Of a stretch of 64,000 nucleotides of DNA, positions 36,574-46,648 are shown in pieces (the first letter of the stretch is position 1; each line of letters opens with the position of its first letter). The translations under genes and the position numbers were made by a program. Under the pieces are notes generated by a model. The model saw nothing but the letters and a program-made list of their open reading frames with translations. It was not told the origin of the DNA and ran no database searches. The DNA comes from Ectobacillus funiculus (lineage in GTDB: Bacteria; Bacillota; Bacilli; Bacillales; Bacillaceae_G): NCBI RefSeq assembly GCF_004138295.1, contig NZ_SCFM01000013.1, forward strand, positions 62,001 through 126,000, read 5' to 3'.

Positions 36574-38769
36574 ATGAAAGAAAATGAACTTCAAAAGGAA
36601 TTATTTGAAATTATAGAAAACGGGAATTTATATAATTATATAAGTAATATTGAATCTATTGAACAACCACTAAAGCAGGATGAGGCAGAAAATTATATAC
36701 CTAATTTTTCTATCGATTACTTATTAAAATATCGCTACTGCTATTCCGCAAATGAAGTTATTAAAATGTTATCTGGTGATTTAGAGATAATTAATGGTAA
36801 AAAAATAAGAAGTATATCTCTCAAGAAAAATGAACGATTATACCCTGATTTTGTTTTGATAAATAATGAAACAGAACAGATTATTATTATTGAATTAAAA
36901 AGAGATTCTGGTGCCGAGAGGGAGGCGATAACAGAATTAATTGCTTATGCACAGGAGATGAAAAACCATCTTCCCTTTCTTTCCAATTATGACTATTCCT
37001 TTATTATAATTTCAACGGAGTTTGAAACACTCTTGAGACATTCAGTGGGCTCGTTGATTTTAGATACAACACTAAATATCCTATGTTTAAAGCCAAATAT
37101 TGAGGAGAGTGAAGTATCTAGCCTAGAAGTGGTTCAACCTAATTCCTGGACGGATCTATATTGCGCATGCTTACCAAGTGAAGCTCTTGTTTCGTACACC
37201 TTGGTTCTTTATGATTATAAAGATTCCTTAAAAAATCTCGGTGATGGGATATATGATTTGTTAGAGATGGCGGGAGATTTAATAACACACTATGGTAACA
37301 GGCACAATTCCCATGGTTTTTATATTATATGGAGAAATATGTTGAATGTAGGGTATTCAGAATATTGTATAACCATATATGTAATTAATCCATACATATT
37401 TCAAAAATATTTAGTTGGTCTTAGTATAAATGAAACTAACCCTCTGTTAAGTAAACTATGGGAAAGAAACGAGTTGTTTGAATATGAGTACTACTCCCCT
37501 CAATCTATTTTTAGGATTACCGACAATGCTAGGAAGTTACTAGAAAAATACTTTGATTCAACCTTTGAAATTCCGTCTACCTGGCATAACGATTTTAATG
37601 ATAGTAATCTTAAGATTCAAAAACTTCCTTTATTGATGGATTCATGGGGGACTGTCGGGGATTTTGTCAGGTACTTTTATCTGCATCCAGGGGTTAAAAA
37701 TACTTATTTCAGACAACCCATCAACGGACAATTATCCTATAAAAATCCAGTGATTGGAATTCAAATAATCAATTATATGACGGGTATGACTGTATTTAAC
37801 AATGGAAATTTTTGTGTGAAAAGTTTCTTTTTATTCGGTAAAAACCTTGCGCTTCTCATCCAAATAAGTGAATTAAGAGAGATCAATTCTAATTATAATT
37901 TATTTGAATCATGGTTATACTGGTTGAATATTTATTTGATTCCTGCAATTAAGGAAATAGGTTTTAGATATGAAGAAAGTGACTCAATAACTGTACCACC
38001 CCCAACTTTCAAAGTGCATATCTATAATGAAACATTAAGGAATATCAAGCTAGTGGAAGACTATGTGCTTTGGATCAATGAGCATCTATTAGATTTTGAT
38101 TCTAATGGTGTATATAAATTATTTTTTAACCTTGGATTCAGTGAAGGCTTAGCCCTAGAAAACCAATATTCTAACATGATTCTAAATTCAGGTAATGAGG
38201 ATTCGATTGAGACAATAAATAGGATGAAAAAAGAAATAATTACACTAGTTAGAGATTGGTTAAACGGTATATTAGAGGATGTCTTTGTAAAAGAAATTCG
38301 ATATCCTCCGGAAGAAACAATGAAAATGATTAAGTTTGAATACTTACATAATATAGATTTTTGTAATATAAAAGACAAGGATATTTCAAATATAGTGGCC
38401 GATATTAGCGATGAATTTATAATTGATACCTTTGAGACATATTTTCTGGAGTTGGTAGATAGTATTACTCCACCTTTATTTCACGAAATTACACCCTTTG
38501 ATACGCATAATTACAATGGACTGGATTTAGACTGGATTAAGGAGCAAATACTCAAAAGGCGTCAAGCAGGAGAAGAATATGTAGCAATTCAAATTGGAGA
38601 GGGAGGGACAATTTCTATAATAGAATTGCCTGAAGAAGAAGTAATACTAGGTTACTCTGAAGAAGACGATAAAAATGATATGATTTATGTTAGGGATTTA
38701 TCTGCAGGATTTGTTACTTTAAAAAAGATTAGTTGGCAAGAAGTTTTGGACGGGAATTTATTTTTGTAG
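36574..38769 (+). CDS. large protein with N-terminal PD-(D/E)XK-like nuclease domain
   Basis: About 731 residues if started at 36,574 (GGAAGG 6 nt upstream); earlier in-frame ATGs are at 36,556 and 36,571. The N-terminal domain has YPDFVLI (Asp92) and IIIELKR (Glu107, Lys109), spaced as a D-x14-E-x-K restriction-type nuclease core. The remaining 600 residues are not recognised. The C-terminal 90 residues include GEEYVAIQIGEGG and acidic stretches. It is a stand-alone gene among defence candidates. A single-protein restriction or abortive-infection role is possible, but the sequence shows only the nuclease core. Confidence 0.55.
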   Translation: MKENELQKELFEIIENGNLYNYISNIESIEQPLKQDEAENYIPNFSIDYLLKYRYCYSANEVIKMLSGDLEIINGKKIRSISLKKNERLYPDFVLINNETEQIIIIELKRDSGAEREAITELIAYAQEMKNHLPFLSNYDYSFIIISTEFETLLRHSVGSLILDTTLNILCLKPNIEESEVSSLEVVQPNSWTDLYCACLPSEALVSYTLVLYDYKDSLKNLGDGIYDLLEMAGDLITHYGNRHNSHGFYIIWRNMLNVGYSEYCITIYVINPYIFQKYLVGLSINETNPLLSKLWERNELFEYEYYSPQSIFRITDNARKLLEKYFDSTFEIPSTWHNDFNDSNLKIQKLPLLMDSWGTVGDFVRYFYLHPGVKNTYFRQPINGQLSYKNPVIGIQIINYMTGMTVFNNGNFCVKSFFLFGKNLALLIQISELREINSNYNLFESWLYWLNIYLIPAIKEIGFRYEESDSITVPPPTFKVHIYNETLRNIKLVEDYVLWINEHLLDFDSNGVYKLFFNLGFSEGLALENQYSNMILNSGNEDSIETINRMKKEIITLVRDWLNGILEDVFVKEIRYPPEETMKMIKFEYLHNIDFCNIKDKDISNIVADISDEFIIDTFETYFLELVDSITPPLFHEITPFDTHNYNGLDLDWIKEQILKRRQAGEEYVAIQIGEGGTISIIELPEEEVILGYSEEDDKNDMIYVRDLSAGFVTLKKISWQEVLDGNLFL

Positions 38770-39002
38770 TTTATTCAGTTTTGGTACAAAAATTATATTG
38801 GTTTACAACAAAAAACTTAAAAGAAGGTATCGGTGTGTGGAAGAGAAAAAACCCTTACTTCAGACAATGGAATTTTAGAGTCTCTGATTTTTAACAGCGA
38901 ATTAAAATTCTTGGAAGAGTAAGGAGTATGTTAATAGATGTATAATAAAGCCTCCTCAAGTGAAGTGACCCCTGTCAAGTAGACAGTGATAAAAAAGCAA
39001 CC

Positions 39003-39876
39003 CTAAGCAGCCTGATTTCTATATTCGTATGGACTCAGGTTGTTTAATTTTTTCTGGAATCGTTGGTGGTTATAAAAGCGAATATATCGTTGAACGGCAG
39101 TTTTCACCTCATCAATTGTATGAAAGGAGTGAAGATGAAAGCACTCCGATTTAAAATGACTAAAGAAGTTTTCCATACTTGCATTGTCCCAACAGTTTCC
39201 TTTTCGGAACATACTCGCTTTCATCTGATACTTTTTGAGTAGGTTGTTATATTGACGGGATGTATAATGAAACTCTTGATCGCTATGTAAAAGAACTCCT
39301 TGTACCTTACGTCTTTTTCGGGCCTTCTTGAGTGTATCCATAACGAGCTTTAAATCATTTCTTCGACTGATCTGATACGCAAAATCTCATTGTTATAGAG
39401 GTCTTTAATGACAGATAGGGACAGTTTTTCTCCGTGAAAGATGAGATAGGTGATGTCTGTAACCCATTTTTCATCCGGTTTTGATGCCTGAAAATCTCTA
39501 TTTAGATGATTTTGTGAAATGACATACACTTCTTTCTTGCCATAGTAGGGGCGTTTCTTCCGGATGACCGCATGAGTCGTTGTACACGCTTATGGTGGTT
39601 TAACTGTAAGCCGTGTCTACGTCTCAGCCAAACCATAACTCTTCGATAGCCATAAATTCCTTTCAACTTTGCGTGGTATTCCTTAATTCTTTCCTTTATT
39701 TTCTGACCCTCTATTTGTTTAGGGGAGAGGTATGTTTGTCGTTGAAGCCACTTATAGTATCCGCTCCGAGAGACTTGCGCTAGGTCACAGAGGAGCTGAA
39801 TTGAGTACTGATGTGCCATCCCCTGAATCACTGCGTATTTCTCCCTTGCCGACATTGCTTCCATTCCCCCTTTCAT
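39003..39876 (-). pseudogene. IS3-family transposase OrfB, frameshifted
   Basis: The N-terminal part (39,876 down to 39,502) contains IYGYRRV typical of IS3 OrfB. The C-terminal part (39,341 down to 39,003) has HSDQEFHY, NCWDNASMENFF and RYIRFYNHQR, including the second Asp and the Glu of DDE. The first Asp (TDITYL) lies between them in a different frame. At least two frameshifts break the gene, so it cannot act on its own. Confidence 0.85.
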
Positions 39877-40170
39877 TTCCCTAACAGCTTTTTTAGTAAT
39901 GCATTTTCTGCTTCCAATCGTTTTATCTTAGCCTCTGGGTCCTCTGGTCGAATTCTAGGTCTCCCCTGACCAAGTCCCTTTTGCCTTTCCTCGTTTTTCC
40001 TCAAGAGCCTTCATTCCTTCGGTTTCAAAGTGCTTCACCCAGCGCCGTACCATTCTAGAATCAACGCCTAATTCCTTGGCAACAGTCTCGTATCCCATTC
40101 CTTCTTGGAAGTATAAGTCTACGGCTTTTTTCTTAAATGCTTGATCATATGTTTTGTTAATTTCCCCTAT
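39873..40170 (-). pseudogene. IS3-family OrfA, frameshifted
   Basis: The minus-strand frame has the helix-turn-helix segment YETVAKELGVDSRMVRRWVK. One frameshift follows, after which the frame continues to the leucine-rich IKRLEAENALLKKLLGK end. The expected start position reads ATA behind GGAGGGG, so the start codon may also be lost. Confidence 0.75.
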
Positions 40171-40340
40171 AAAAAAATCCCCTCCATAGTAGATAGATTA
40201 AGGAGCTTCCTTTTTCCTGTCTACTATAAGGGGATCATATTATATTAAGGAAGGCTTTTTTATTTTTGTGTTGAATTAATTATAAAATTGATATTGGTAG
40301 GGCTATAAAAAAATTCCGTATTAATTAAGGAGTAGAAAAT

Positions 40341-41564
40341 ATGGCTGTTAAATTTGTTCCGGAAGAACTAAAAGAAGAATTGAAACAACTGTTGGATTTC
40401 TTTGAAGAACATGAAATTCAGCATGACTTTGATGGATATTTGTCAAATGATTATAAAGAAGAAGATACTATCATTGATAAAGACACAGCAATTCAAGTTT
40501 GGCTACCACGTACTGATTATGAAGAAAGTTCGACTTTAGGTGATGTAATTGAGATGGTTAGAGAAGCTTTAAAAGCGCGACAAATAGATGAATATAAGTT
40601 TATTGGGAAAAGGTTGGCTCTATTTCGCATTGACAGTTATAGTAGAGAAATGTTAAGCAGAGCGGCATATGAATTGCCTACAACTATTACAGAATCCGCA
40701 CATGACCAGGAATATGAGCTTAATATTGTAGCAGGGTTAACTAGCTATGCTTTTAAGCTAGTCATTGATCAAATGTATAGTAAGTATGTACCACCTGTCG
40801 ATTTTGATGATATTTTTATAGAAATCTCGTGCGAAGATAAGTTAGATGAAGAGGTACTTGAAAGCTTAGTAGAGGCGTATTTGTTTGAATTAAAATCAAC
40901 AATAGGTATAGAAGTTCATCCTTCACCAAGAGTTTTTTATGATCCATGGGAAGAAGAGGATGTTCAATTGGAAGCAGCACTATCAAGATTAAGACCATTG
41001 TTGCGAGGAAAAGGAGTGCCTGAATTACTAAAATTGTATAATTCATCTTTATCCACGCAAAATGCCGAAATTCTTATTTTGACGTATACAAAGGTAATAG
41101 AATATGTTTCTCAAACTGTTATTCAGCAAGACCTTATTCGCACTGTTTCTAAGAAACTATCTAGTCCTAAAGCTCTTAGTCCTGATGCAAATTACATACT
41201 TGAACTAAGTAAGATTTTTGAGGGAAATAGAAATCACAAAAAAGATCATTTAGCAATAAAACTAACTGTTGAGACTTGTTGTGACCTACTTGAGATAGTG
41301 TCTAATGCTCCTCAATTTTTGAAATTTACTAGGAAACTTACGATGGATAGTAAGCCAGAAGATTTACAAAGAGCCCTTGATGAAGTAGCTAATGCAATTA
41401 GTAACACAAGAAACATGCTTGCTCACGCAAAAACTAATTACGAAAAAAAAGGGAAAGAGTGCCCTGAAGACCAATTAGATGATTTCGCTAAATGTTTAGA
41501 TATTCTTGCTCAGCAAATTATTAGATGGTTTGCAAGAGAACATGAAGATAATAGAGTTGTTTGA
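40341..41564 (+). CDS. HEPN-like protein with R-x4-H motif
   Basis: The 407-residue protein is acidic and helical. Near the C-terminus ISNTRNMLAHAK places Arg357 and His362 in the R-x4-H arrangement of HEPN ribonucleases, on a helix inside a four-helix-bundle-like segment (about 300-400). The N-terminal 300 residues are unrecognised. HEPN proteins in defence islands often cleave RNA upon activation. AAGGAGTAGAAA precedes the start. It is followed 104 bp later by a second HEPN-like gene, so the two may act together. Confidence 0.5.
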   Translation: MAVKFVPEELKEELKQLLDFFEEHEIQHDFDGYLSNDYKEEDTIIDKDTAIQVWLPRTDYEESSTLGDVIEMVREALKARQIDEYKFIGKRLALFRIDSYSREMLSRAAYELPTTITESAHDQEYELNIVAGLTSYAFKLVIDQMYSKYVPPVDFDDIFIEISCEDKLDEEVLESLVEAYLFELKSTIGIEVHPSPRVFYDPWEEEDVQLEAALSRLRPLLRGKGVPELLKLYNSSLSTQNAEILILTYTKVIEYVSQTVIQQDLIRTVSKKLSSPKALSPDANYILELSKIFEGNRNHKKDHLAIKLTVETCCDLLEIVSNAPQFLKFTRKLTMDSKPEDLQRALDEVANAISNTRNMLAHAKTNYEKKGKECPEDQLDDFAKCLDILAQQIIRWFAREHEDNRVV

Positions 41565-41668
41565 TTTTAATATAACAAGCAGGAAGCTATAGAAGAAACT
41601 AACAAATAAATGATTCTATGCTAAAGTATTTAAGACTAAAATTATTATAATTTGAAAGGTTGAATTGA

Positions 41669-42655
41669 ATGAGGATAGATAACGTACATCAAATTAAAGC
41701 AGAAATTGAAAGACAAATAATTGTTTCTAAACATGATGTCATATTAGCAAAAGAATTATTATTAACTAACCAGGATAATAAGATAAATGTACTAGAATTA
41801 ATGGAAGCATTCGTACAGAGTCAAAATATAAAAAAGCCCACCAAATTTTTTCTTAAAGAAAATGAAGAGGAAAATATTCAGGTATCTGCTCGTTATATTT
41901 CAATACACCTAGCTTATTGTGAAGCTGTTTGGTCATTGATTGGGTCAAATTCTTTTATTATTGAAAACCCTGATTCAAGATTTTATAGTCCCCTTTCTCT
42001 TAATGTTAAAATAAATTGCTACGACGAGTTTCAAGAGAAGACCCTAGAATTTGAAGAATTAAAAATTCGACTACCATTTTTTATACATAGAGCATTTTCA
42101 ATGAGACAGTCTTCAAAAGAAACATATTTATTTACAGAGCCTGACTTATTAGTATTTAAGGATTTTCCAGGTGTGGATGAAGAGATGAAAGAAGCATTTA
42201 GAGATTCTCTAAAATGTTTTAATAATGATTTATATCGTCCAGCAATAGTAATGGCTGTAACTGCATTGGAAGGAGCCTGGATACAATTAGGACTTGCATT
42301 ATATGAACTAGCAAAAGAAAAATTCGGTTACGATCAAACAAACTATGAAACTAAAATTGATTATTTAAAAGGTGTAACTCCAATTACAAGGAAAGTTGAA
42401 GATATAAATAAATTTTATAGTGATTATACACATTGGTTTAAAGATATAGCTGAAAAAACGGACATAAATCATAAGCACTTGAATAAAGTTAAGGAATGGT
42501 CTAATACTGTTCTAGGAAACAGAAACTCCGTTCATTATGGAGTAGAGCCTATAACGGAATTAAAATATGAAGCAGTATATGCTCAATTATTAAGTTTCAA
42601 AAGGTATATTTTTGATTTAGTCAAGTTATTCCAAAGTGTAAAAGATGAGTTATAA
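41669..42655 (+). CDS. second HEPN-like (DUF4145-type) protein
   Basis: The 328-residue protein has, in its C-terminal half, LYRPAIVMAVTALEGAWIQLG (about 185-205), resembling the first HEPN helix of DUF4145-like proteins. LGNRNSVHYG follows (Arg285, His289), similar to the RNxxH-type motif seen in that group. The spacing is R-x3-H, one shorter than classical HEPN RNases, so activity is doubtful. The N-terminal 150 residues are not recognised. Its position after the first HEPN-like gene suggests a pair. GAAAGGTTG lies before the start. Confidence 0.45.
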   Translation: MRIDNVHQIKAEIERQIIVSKHDVILAKELLLTNQDNKINVLELMEAFVQSQNIKKPTKFFLKENEEENIQVSARYISIHLAYCEAVWSLIGSNSFIIENPDSRFYSPLSLNVKINCYDEFQEKTLEFEELKIRLPFFIHRAFSMRQSSKETYLFTEPDLLVFKDFPGVDEEMKEAFRDSLKCFNNDLYRPAIVMAVTALEGAWIQLGLALYELAKEKFGYDQTNYETKIDYLKGVTPITRKVEDINKFYSDYTHWFKDIAEKTDINHKHLNKVKEWSNTVLGNRNSVHYGVEPITELKYEAVYAQLLSFKRYIFDLVKLFQSVKDEL

Positions 42656-42814
42656 ACTAAAAAATAAGCGATACTTATGAAAAATAAAAGGTGTTCAGCC
42701 AATATACTTATATTTTGGTACATCCCATTTTTTAGTGAACAAATTATTTTAGATTGTAGAAGGTATTTTTGAACATTTCTATTTGAATTATCTGGGGCGT
42801 TAGCTTAAGAAAGA

Positions 42815-42857
42815 AGCCAAAAAAAAGCGGGAGAAACCTCTGGTTTTTTTGGGGGCT
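42815..42857 (+). terminator. terminator-like hairpin after HEPN pair
   Basis: An AGCC-plus-A8 arm pairs with a T7-plus-GG arm around a GC-containing loop, ending in GGGGGCT. It lies 160 bp after the second HEPN-like gene. Confidence 0.5.
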
Positions 42858-42946
42858 AAAAATCAACATTGAAATTTAACAGAGCCAATTATTAATGTCA
42901 CTTTTTTGAGAATTAACAAAGCGGTTAAATTAGTAACAAGTTAGGT

Positions 42947-42973
42947 ACCATCTCATACTGAGGTGGTTTTTTA
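42947..42973 (+). terminator. second terminator before the nuclease-helicase gene
   Basis: ACCATCTCA pairs with TGAGGTGGT (one G-T pair) around TAC, followed by a run of T. Together with the previous hairpin it isolates the next operon. Confidence 0.65.
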
Positions 42974-43134
42974 TTTTGTAGGTGTCATTACTATTTTAAC
43001 CAAACTTACTTCTTATAACTTAGCTTTTAGCTACATGGTGCATTATTTAGTAATGTTTTAGACCATATTTTTTACAATCATTATTTTTTTATAGTAATAT
43101 TATCATATGATTATTTGGCTAAGGGGGAAATTGT

Positions 43135-45057
43135 ATGAGTCGTGGATGGAAATTAAAAATAAGCGCATTCTTAAAAATTCTTGATAAAAAAGACTTTACT
43201 GATAAATTAGGCAGTTTGGGTTTTAGTGTAAGTGAATCGCAACTTAGTGCGTGGGAAGATTGTTTTATATTTTTAAAAGAAGAACTTAATAAGTTGTCTT
43301 CAATGCAAAAGGAAGCAACAATAATATTTGAATATAAGTTAGAAAACGGTATGCGACCAGATGTACTAGTTCTCACAAAATCTACTCTGCTTGTACTAGA
43401 GTTTAAAAGTGGTGAAAATGCAGGTGCTTATATAGATGCACACCGTGGTCAAGTAGAAAATTACAGCATGAGGTTTGAAAACTATCACGAATATACTTAT
43501 AAAAATAAGTTGAAAGTTAAACCATACATTGTTTACACACACCCAAATATAAATATAAATGAAGATGATGCCTTATATAAAGATAATTTTGCTCCAATTA
43601 TTAGTAAAGAAATAAACGATATCCTTTATGATAAAGAAGATTCTGAGTGGTTTAACTCAAATTATGAAGCAATCCCAGATATATTAAACGCAGTGGATGG
43701 GATATTTAACTCTAGTAATTTACCTGACATTATGAGATCTAAATCTAATATTGAAGGGGTTCTTAGTTCAATTAAGGATACTGTAGATCATACTGAAAAT
43801 GAAACATTAAATCTTATTTTAGTTTCTGGTGATCCCGGTGCAGGTAAAACATTGCTTGGCTTAAAAATAGTGCGGGATTATATAAATCAATTTGAAACAA
43901 GTAGTTCAGCACTATACTTATCAGGTAACGGCCCATTAGTAGATGTTTTAAAGTTTCAGATTGATGAGGCATGTAATAAAGGAAAAGAAGAGAGAAAGAC
44001 ATATGGTGAGGCATATGTAAATGCAGTTCCCCATTATTTAGATCCTATTATAAAATATTTACAAAAAACGGAAGAGAAATTAGGCTATGGTGATATAAAA
44101 AAAGAGAAAATACTAGTATTTGATGAGGCACAGAGAGCTTGGGGAAAAGAGCAAATGAAATATAAGTATCAGTTGGAGTTTAGTCAACCGGAAGTTTTAC
44201 TTTATTATTTACTGAGTAGTATAAAGAAACTTAAAAGCTCAAAAACGTTAATATGTTTAGTTGGAGATGGTCAGGAGATTTACCGTGGCGAGGAAGATGG
44301 AATTAATAATTGGGTTTCAGCTATTAAAAGTAAAAGCTTTAAAAAAAGAAAAATAAAAATTTACGCTCCAACAAGATACAGAAAAATTCTTGAGGGAACA
44401 AATGCAATTTTTAATGATAATTTATATTTAAATTCATATTTAAGGGGACATGGAGCAGATAAATTCCCTCAATGGATAAATGCCGTTTTGAATAATGAGA
44501 CGGAAGGTGCAAGAAAATTATTAAAATCCATTTATGATGAGCAAAGATATTTTCCGATTTTTGTAACAAAATCTTTGCTGAAAGGTCAAGAACACATAAG
44601 ACAACATGTTGATGAAAGTTTGGAGACATATGGCCTGGTTACAAGTTCGTTTGCACAATATGAATTGGATAAAAGGGATAAATATCCTTTATCAAGAAAG
44701 GATTTAGGGTCATGGTACAAGGAAAAGTGTAGGGAATTTAAAGCGTATGTAACAGAATTTGATTCCCAAGGTCTTGAAATTGACTATCCAGTCGTTTATT
44801 GGGGACATGATTTAATCAAAATCAGTAAAAAAGACAATTGGAGTAAGGGGCAAACGTTTTATCGAAAAAAACATACGGGAGAACTGTATGATGGATTAAA
44901 GGGCTATAAAGATCCTTTAAAAATATTAAAGAATATCTACCGAGTATTATTAACAAGGGGAAGAAATGGTCTAATTATTTGTATACCAGAGGATCCTCTA
45001 CTTAATAATACATTTAAATATTTTGTTGAAGAACTTGGAGTTAAGGAAATTCGATAA
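43135..45057 (+). CDS. PD-(D/E)XK nuclease fused to DUF2075-type helicase
   Basis: The 640-residue protein has an N-terminal nuclease core: MRPDVLVL (Asp76) and LLVLEFKSG (Glu89, Lys91). A DUF2075-like (Schlafen-like) P-loop domain follows, with Walker A GDPGAGKT (232-239), Walker B VFDEAQRAWG (Asp330, Glu331), VGDGQEIYRGE (motif III-like) and NIYRVLLTRGRNG (motif VI-like). AAGGGGG lies before the start. The next gene is 64 bp downstream and encodes an EVE-like/HNH endonuclease, so the two likely form one system: this enzyme as nuclease-helicase, the partner reading modified DNA. The pairing is inferred from gene order. Confidence 0.75.
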   Translation: MSRGWKLKISAFLKILDKKDFTDKLGSLGFSVSESQLSAWEDCFIFLKEELNKLSSMQKEATIIFEYKLENGMRPDVLVLTKSTLLVLEFKSGENAGAYIDAHRGQVENYSMRFENYHEYTYKNKLKVKPYIVYTHPNININEDDALYKDNFAPIISKEINDILYDKEDSEWFNSNYEAIPDILNAVDGIFNSSNLPDIMRSKSNIEGVLSSIKDTVDHTENETLNLILVSGDPGAGKTLLGLKIVRDYINQFETSSSALYLSGNGPLVDVLKFQIDEACNKGKEERKTYGEAYVNAVPHYLDPIIKYLQKTEEKLGYGDIKKEKILVFDEAQRAWGKEQMKYKYQLEFSQPEVLLYYLLSSIKKLKSSKTLICLVGDGQEIYRGEEDGINNWVSAIKSKSFKKRKIKIYAPTRYRKILEGTNAIFNDNLYLNSYLRGHGADKFPQWINAVLNNETEGARKLLKSIYDEQRYFPIFVTKSLLKGQEHIRQHVDESLETYGLVTSSFAQYELDKRDKYPLSRKDLGSWYKEKCREFKAYVTEFDSQGLEIDYPVVYWGHDLIKISKKDNWSKGQTFYRKKHTGELYDGLKGYKDPLKILKNIYRVLLTRGRNGLIICIPEDPLLNNTFKYFVEELGVKEIR

Positions 45058-45121
45058 GATAAGATGCTTTGTTTTGGTGGTGACATTTCATAGCTAGAAA
45101 ATATAAAATATAGGAGGTTTT

Positions 45122-46105
45122 ATGAATTACTTTTTTGTATTTCAAAATAAAACTTATTTGAAGGAAAAAGCAGGTAGTTACCTATGGGCACCAAAAAGGA
45201 ATAAAAATGGTAATCGTGTTTCCCATTGGGATCGAATGCTGGAGGTCAAAAAAAGTGATCTAATTATACATAGTTATTTAAAGAAAATAGTGGCTATTAG
45301 TATTGCAAGTTCAAATGCCTACTCTGCATATCAGCCTGAGGAACTTCAAAAGGAGAAATTATGGGAAGATGAAGGCTGGAGAGTAGATACAAAATATTAT
45401 GAAATTAAGAAACCTATAATTACTTCAGATCATATGAAAAAAATTCGGGAATTACAGCCATCTCATAATGCTCCTTTCAATTCAATTGGAAGAGGTAATA
45501 CAGGATATTTATTTTCAGCAAACAAAGAGTTAGCAAAATACATCTTAATACAAACTGAACTGAGCCAAGAAGATGAAATTAGTAAGAACGAGATAAATAA
45601 AATAAGAGAACAATTTGGACTGCTGAACTTAAATGAAACCGAATTACTCGACGATTTTGGGTTAGTTGATTTAGTTGAGAAACTTGAAATAGAGGATAAT
45701 GAAGAGGTTTCGTACACTAGGGTTCCAAAAGAGAAGTTATCATTAAAAACAAATGATAAAGGTGTTCCTACATATCCTAGAAATTTAAAAATAGCTATGA
45801 ATGCACTTAAGTTGGCAAGATTCAAGTGCGAATTTGATAACAGTCATAATACTTTCATAAGAAAAAGAGATGGCAAACCTTATACTGAACCACATCATTT
45901 AATACCATTAAGTTTTCATGGTGATTTTCCCTATTCTTTGGATGTGGAACAAAATATTATATCGTTATGTAGCCATTGTCATAATCTTTTACACTACGGT
46001 AGGGATAATTCAGGTGTTTTAGAGAAGTTATATAATGATAGAAAAGATTTACTTAAAGAAGTGGGAATCGAGATAAGGTTCGAACAATTGTTATCTTACT
46101 ACTAA
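45122..46105 (+). CDS. EVE/PUA-like and HNH modification-dependent endonuclease
   Basis: The 327-residue protein begins with a PUA/EVE-like domain: YFFVFQNKTY, YLWAPKRNKNG, HWDRM and KKSDLIIHSYLKKIVAISIA (about 1-110). Such domains flip out and read modified bases. The C-terminal HNH core has a Cys near 232, PHHLIPLSF (His258, His259), Asn278 and CSHCHNLLHYG (Cys283, Cys286, His287, His291). This architecture fits type IV restriction, cutting DNA that carries modified cytosine or another base. AGGAGG precedes the start. In an island that itself modifies DNA, it must tolerate the 7-deazaguanine mark. Confidence 0.75.
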   Translation: MNYFFVFQNKTYLKEKAGSYLWAPKRNKNGNRVSHWDRMLEVKKSDLIIHSYLKKIVAISIASSNAYSAYQPEELQKEKLWEDEGWRVDTKYYEIKKPIITSDHMKKIRELQPSHNAPFNSIGRGNTGYLFSANKELAKYILIQTELSQEDEISKNEINKIREQFGLLNLNETELLDDFGLVDLVEKLEIEDNEEVSYTRVPKEKLSLKTNDKGVPTYPRNLKIAMNALKLARFKCEFDNSHNTFIRKRDGKPYTEPHHLIPLSFHGDFPYSLDVEQNIISLCSHCHNLLHYGRDNSGVLEKLYNDRKDLLKEVGIEIRFEQLLSYY

Positions 46106-46238
46106 TTAATCTAGGTCACTTTTTAATAAAATAAAGTAATTGTTTATATTATGGTAAACAATTTACATCTTATTTAATTTTTTTCCACTCCAACAGTTCA
46201 GATATATTGAACATGTGGATGTTTTATCATATTTATTA

Positions 46239-46269
46239 AGCACCCAACTATTTTAGTCAGGTGCTTTCT
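46239..46269 (+). terminator. terminator after the EVE/HNH gene
   Basis: AGCACC and GGTGCT arms with partly paired inner bases, followed by TTCTG. It lies about 135 bp after the stop codon. Confidence 0.5.
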
Positions 46270-46332
46270 GTCACGAAAAGTTTAGAATGATATTTCTCGA
46301 GAAAAAATATAAGACACTAATATAGTAAGGAT

Positions 46333-46560
46333 TTATAGTCTGATTTCTTCCATATTATACAGTCTACATGTAAGAACAAACGGAAATTCACTCTTTCTTC
46401 GTGTATGGGATATATAATCATTCCCTTTTTGTGGTTGCTGCTGTCGGCTTATGAACCAGCTAAACTCAACAATTGGATCATCAAGGATTAAATAAAATTG
46501 TTTCTTCTTTAGTAATTGAACCAAGGAAGATTCACTCCATCTAGTTTGGCTTTTTGAACA
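46333..46560 (-). pseudogene. possible remnant of a small gene
   Basis: A minus-strand frame of about 75 codons has protein-like composition (EFSWFISRQQQP, FPFVLTCRLYN) but no convincing start codon or ribosome binding site. It probably belongs to a decayed gene at the edge of the integration region. No family is recognised. Confidence 0.25.
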
Positions 46561-46648
46561 TTTATTAGATAATCTTGGGCTGAATATTATAAGGAAATGA
46601 AAACACTCTTAGCCCTTGCTACAAACGGTTTTTGACAGTGAATTTTCA

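Larger units (their letters stand above)
38966..40237 (-). mobile_element. degenerate IS3-family insertion sequence
   Basis: The element is about 1.27 kb with imperfect terminal inverted repeats: the left end starts TGACCCCTGTCAAGTAGACA and the right end, read on the minus strand, starts TGATCCCCTTATAGTAGACA. It encodes OrfA and OrfB transposase frames on the minus strand, both frameshifted. No target duplication is visible at the flanks. It separates the PD-(D/E)XK gene from the HEPN-like genes. Confidence 0.85.

Noticed and set aside
38966-40237. Active transposon cargo of the HEPN genes
   Set aside because: The IS has frameshifts in both transposase frames and its inverted repeats enclose only the transposase genes, so it is a passive insertion.
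43119-45100. Prophage replication helicase
   Set aside because: No phage structural or replication genes nearby; the nuclease-DUF2075 fusion and the EVE-like/HNH neighbour fit defence better.
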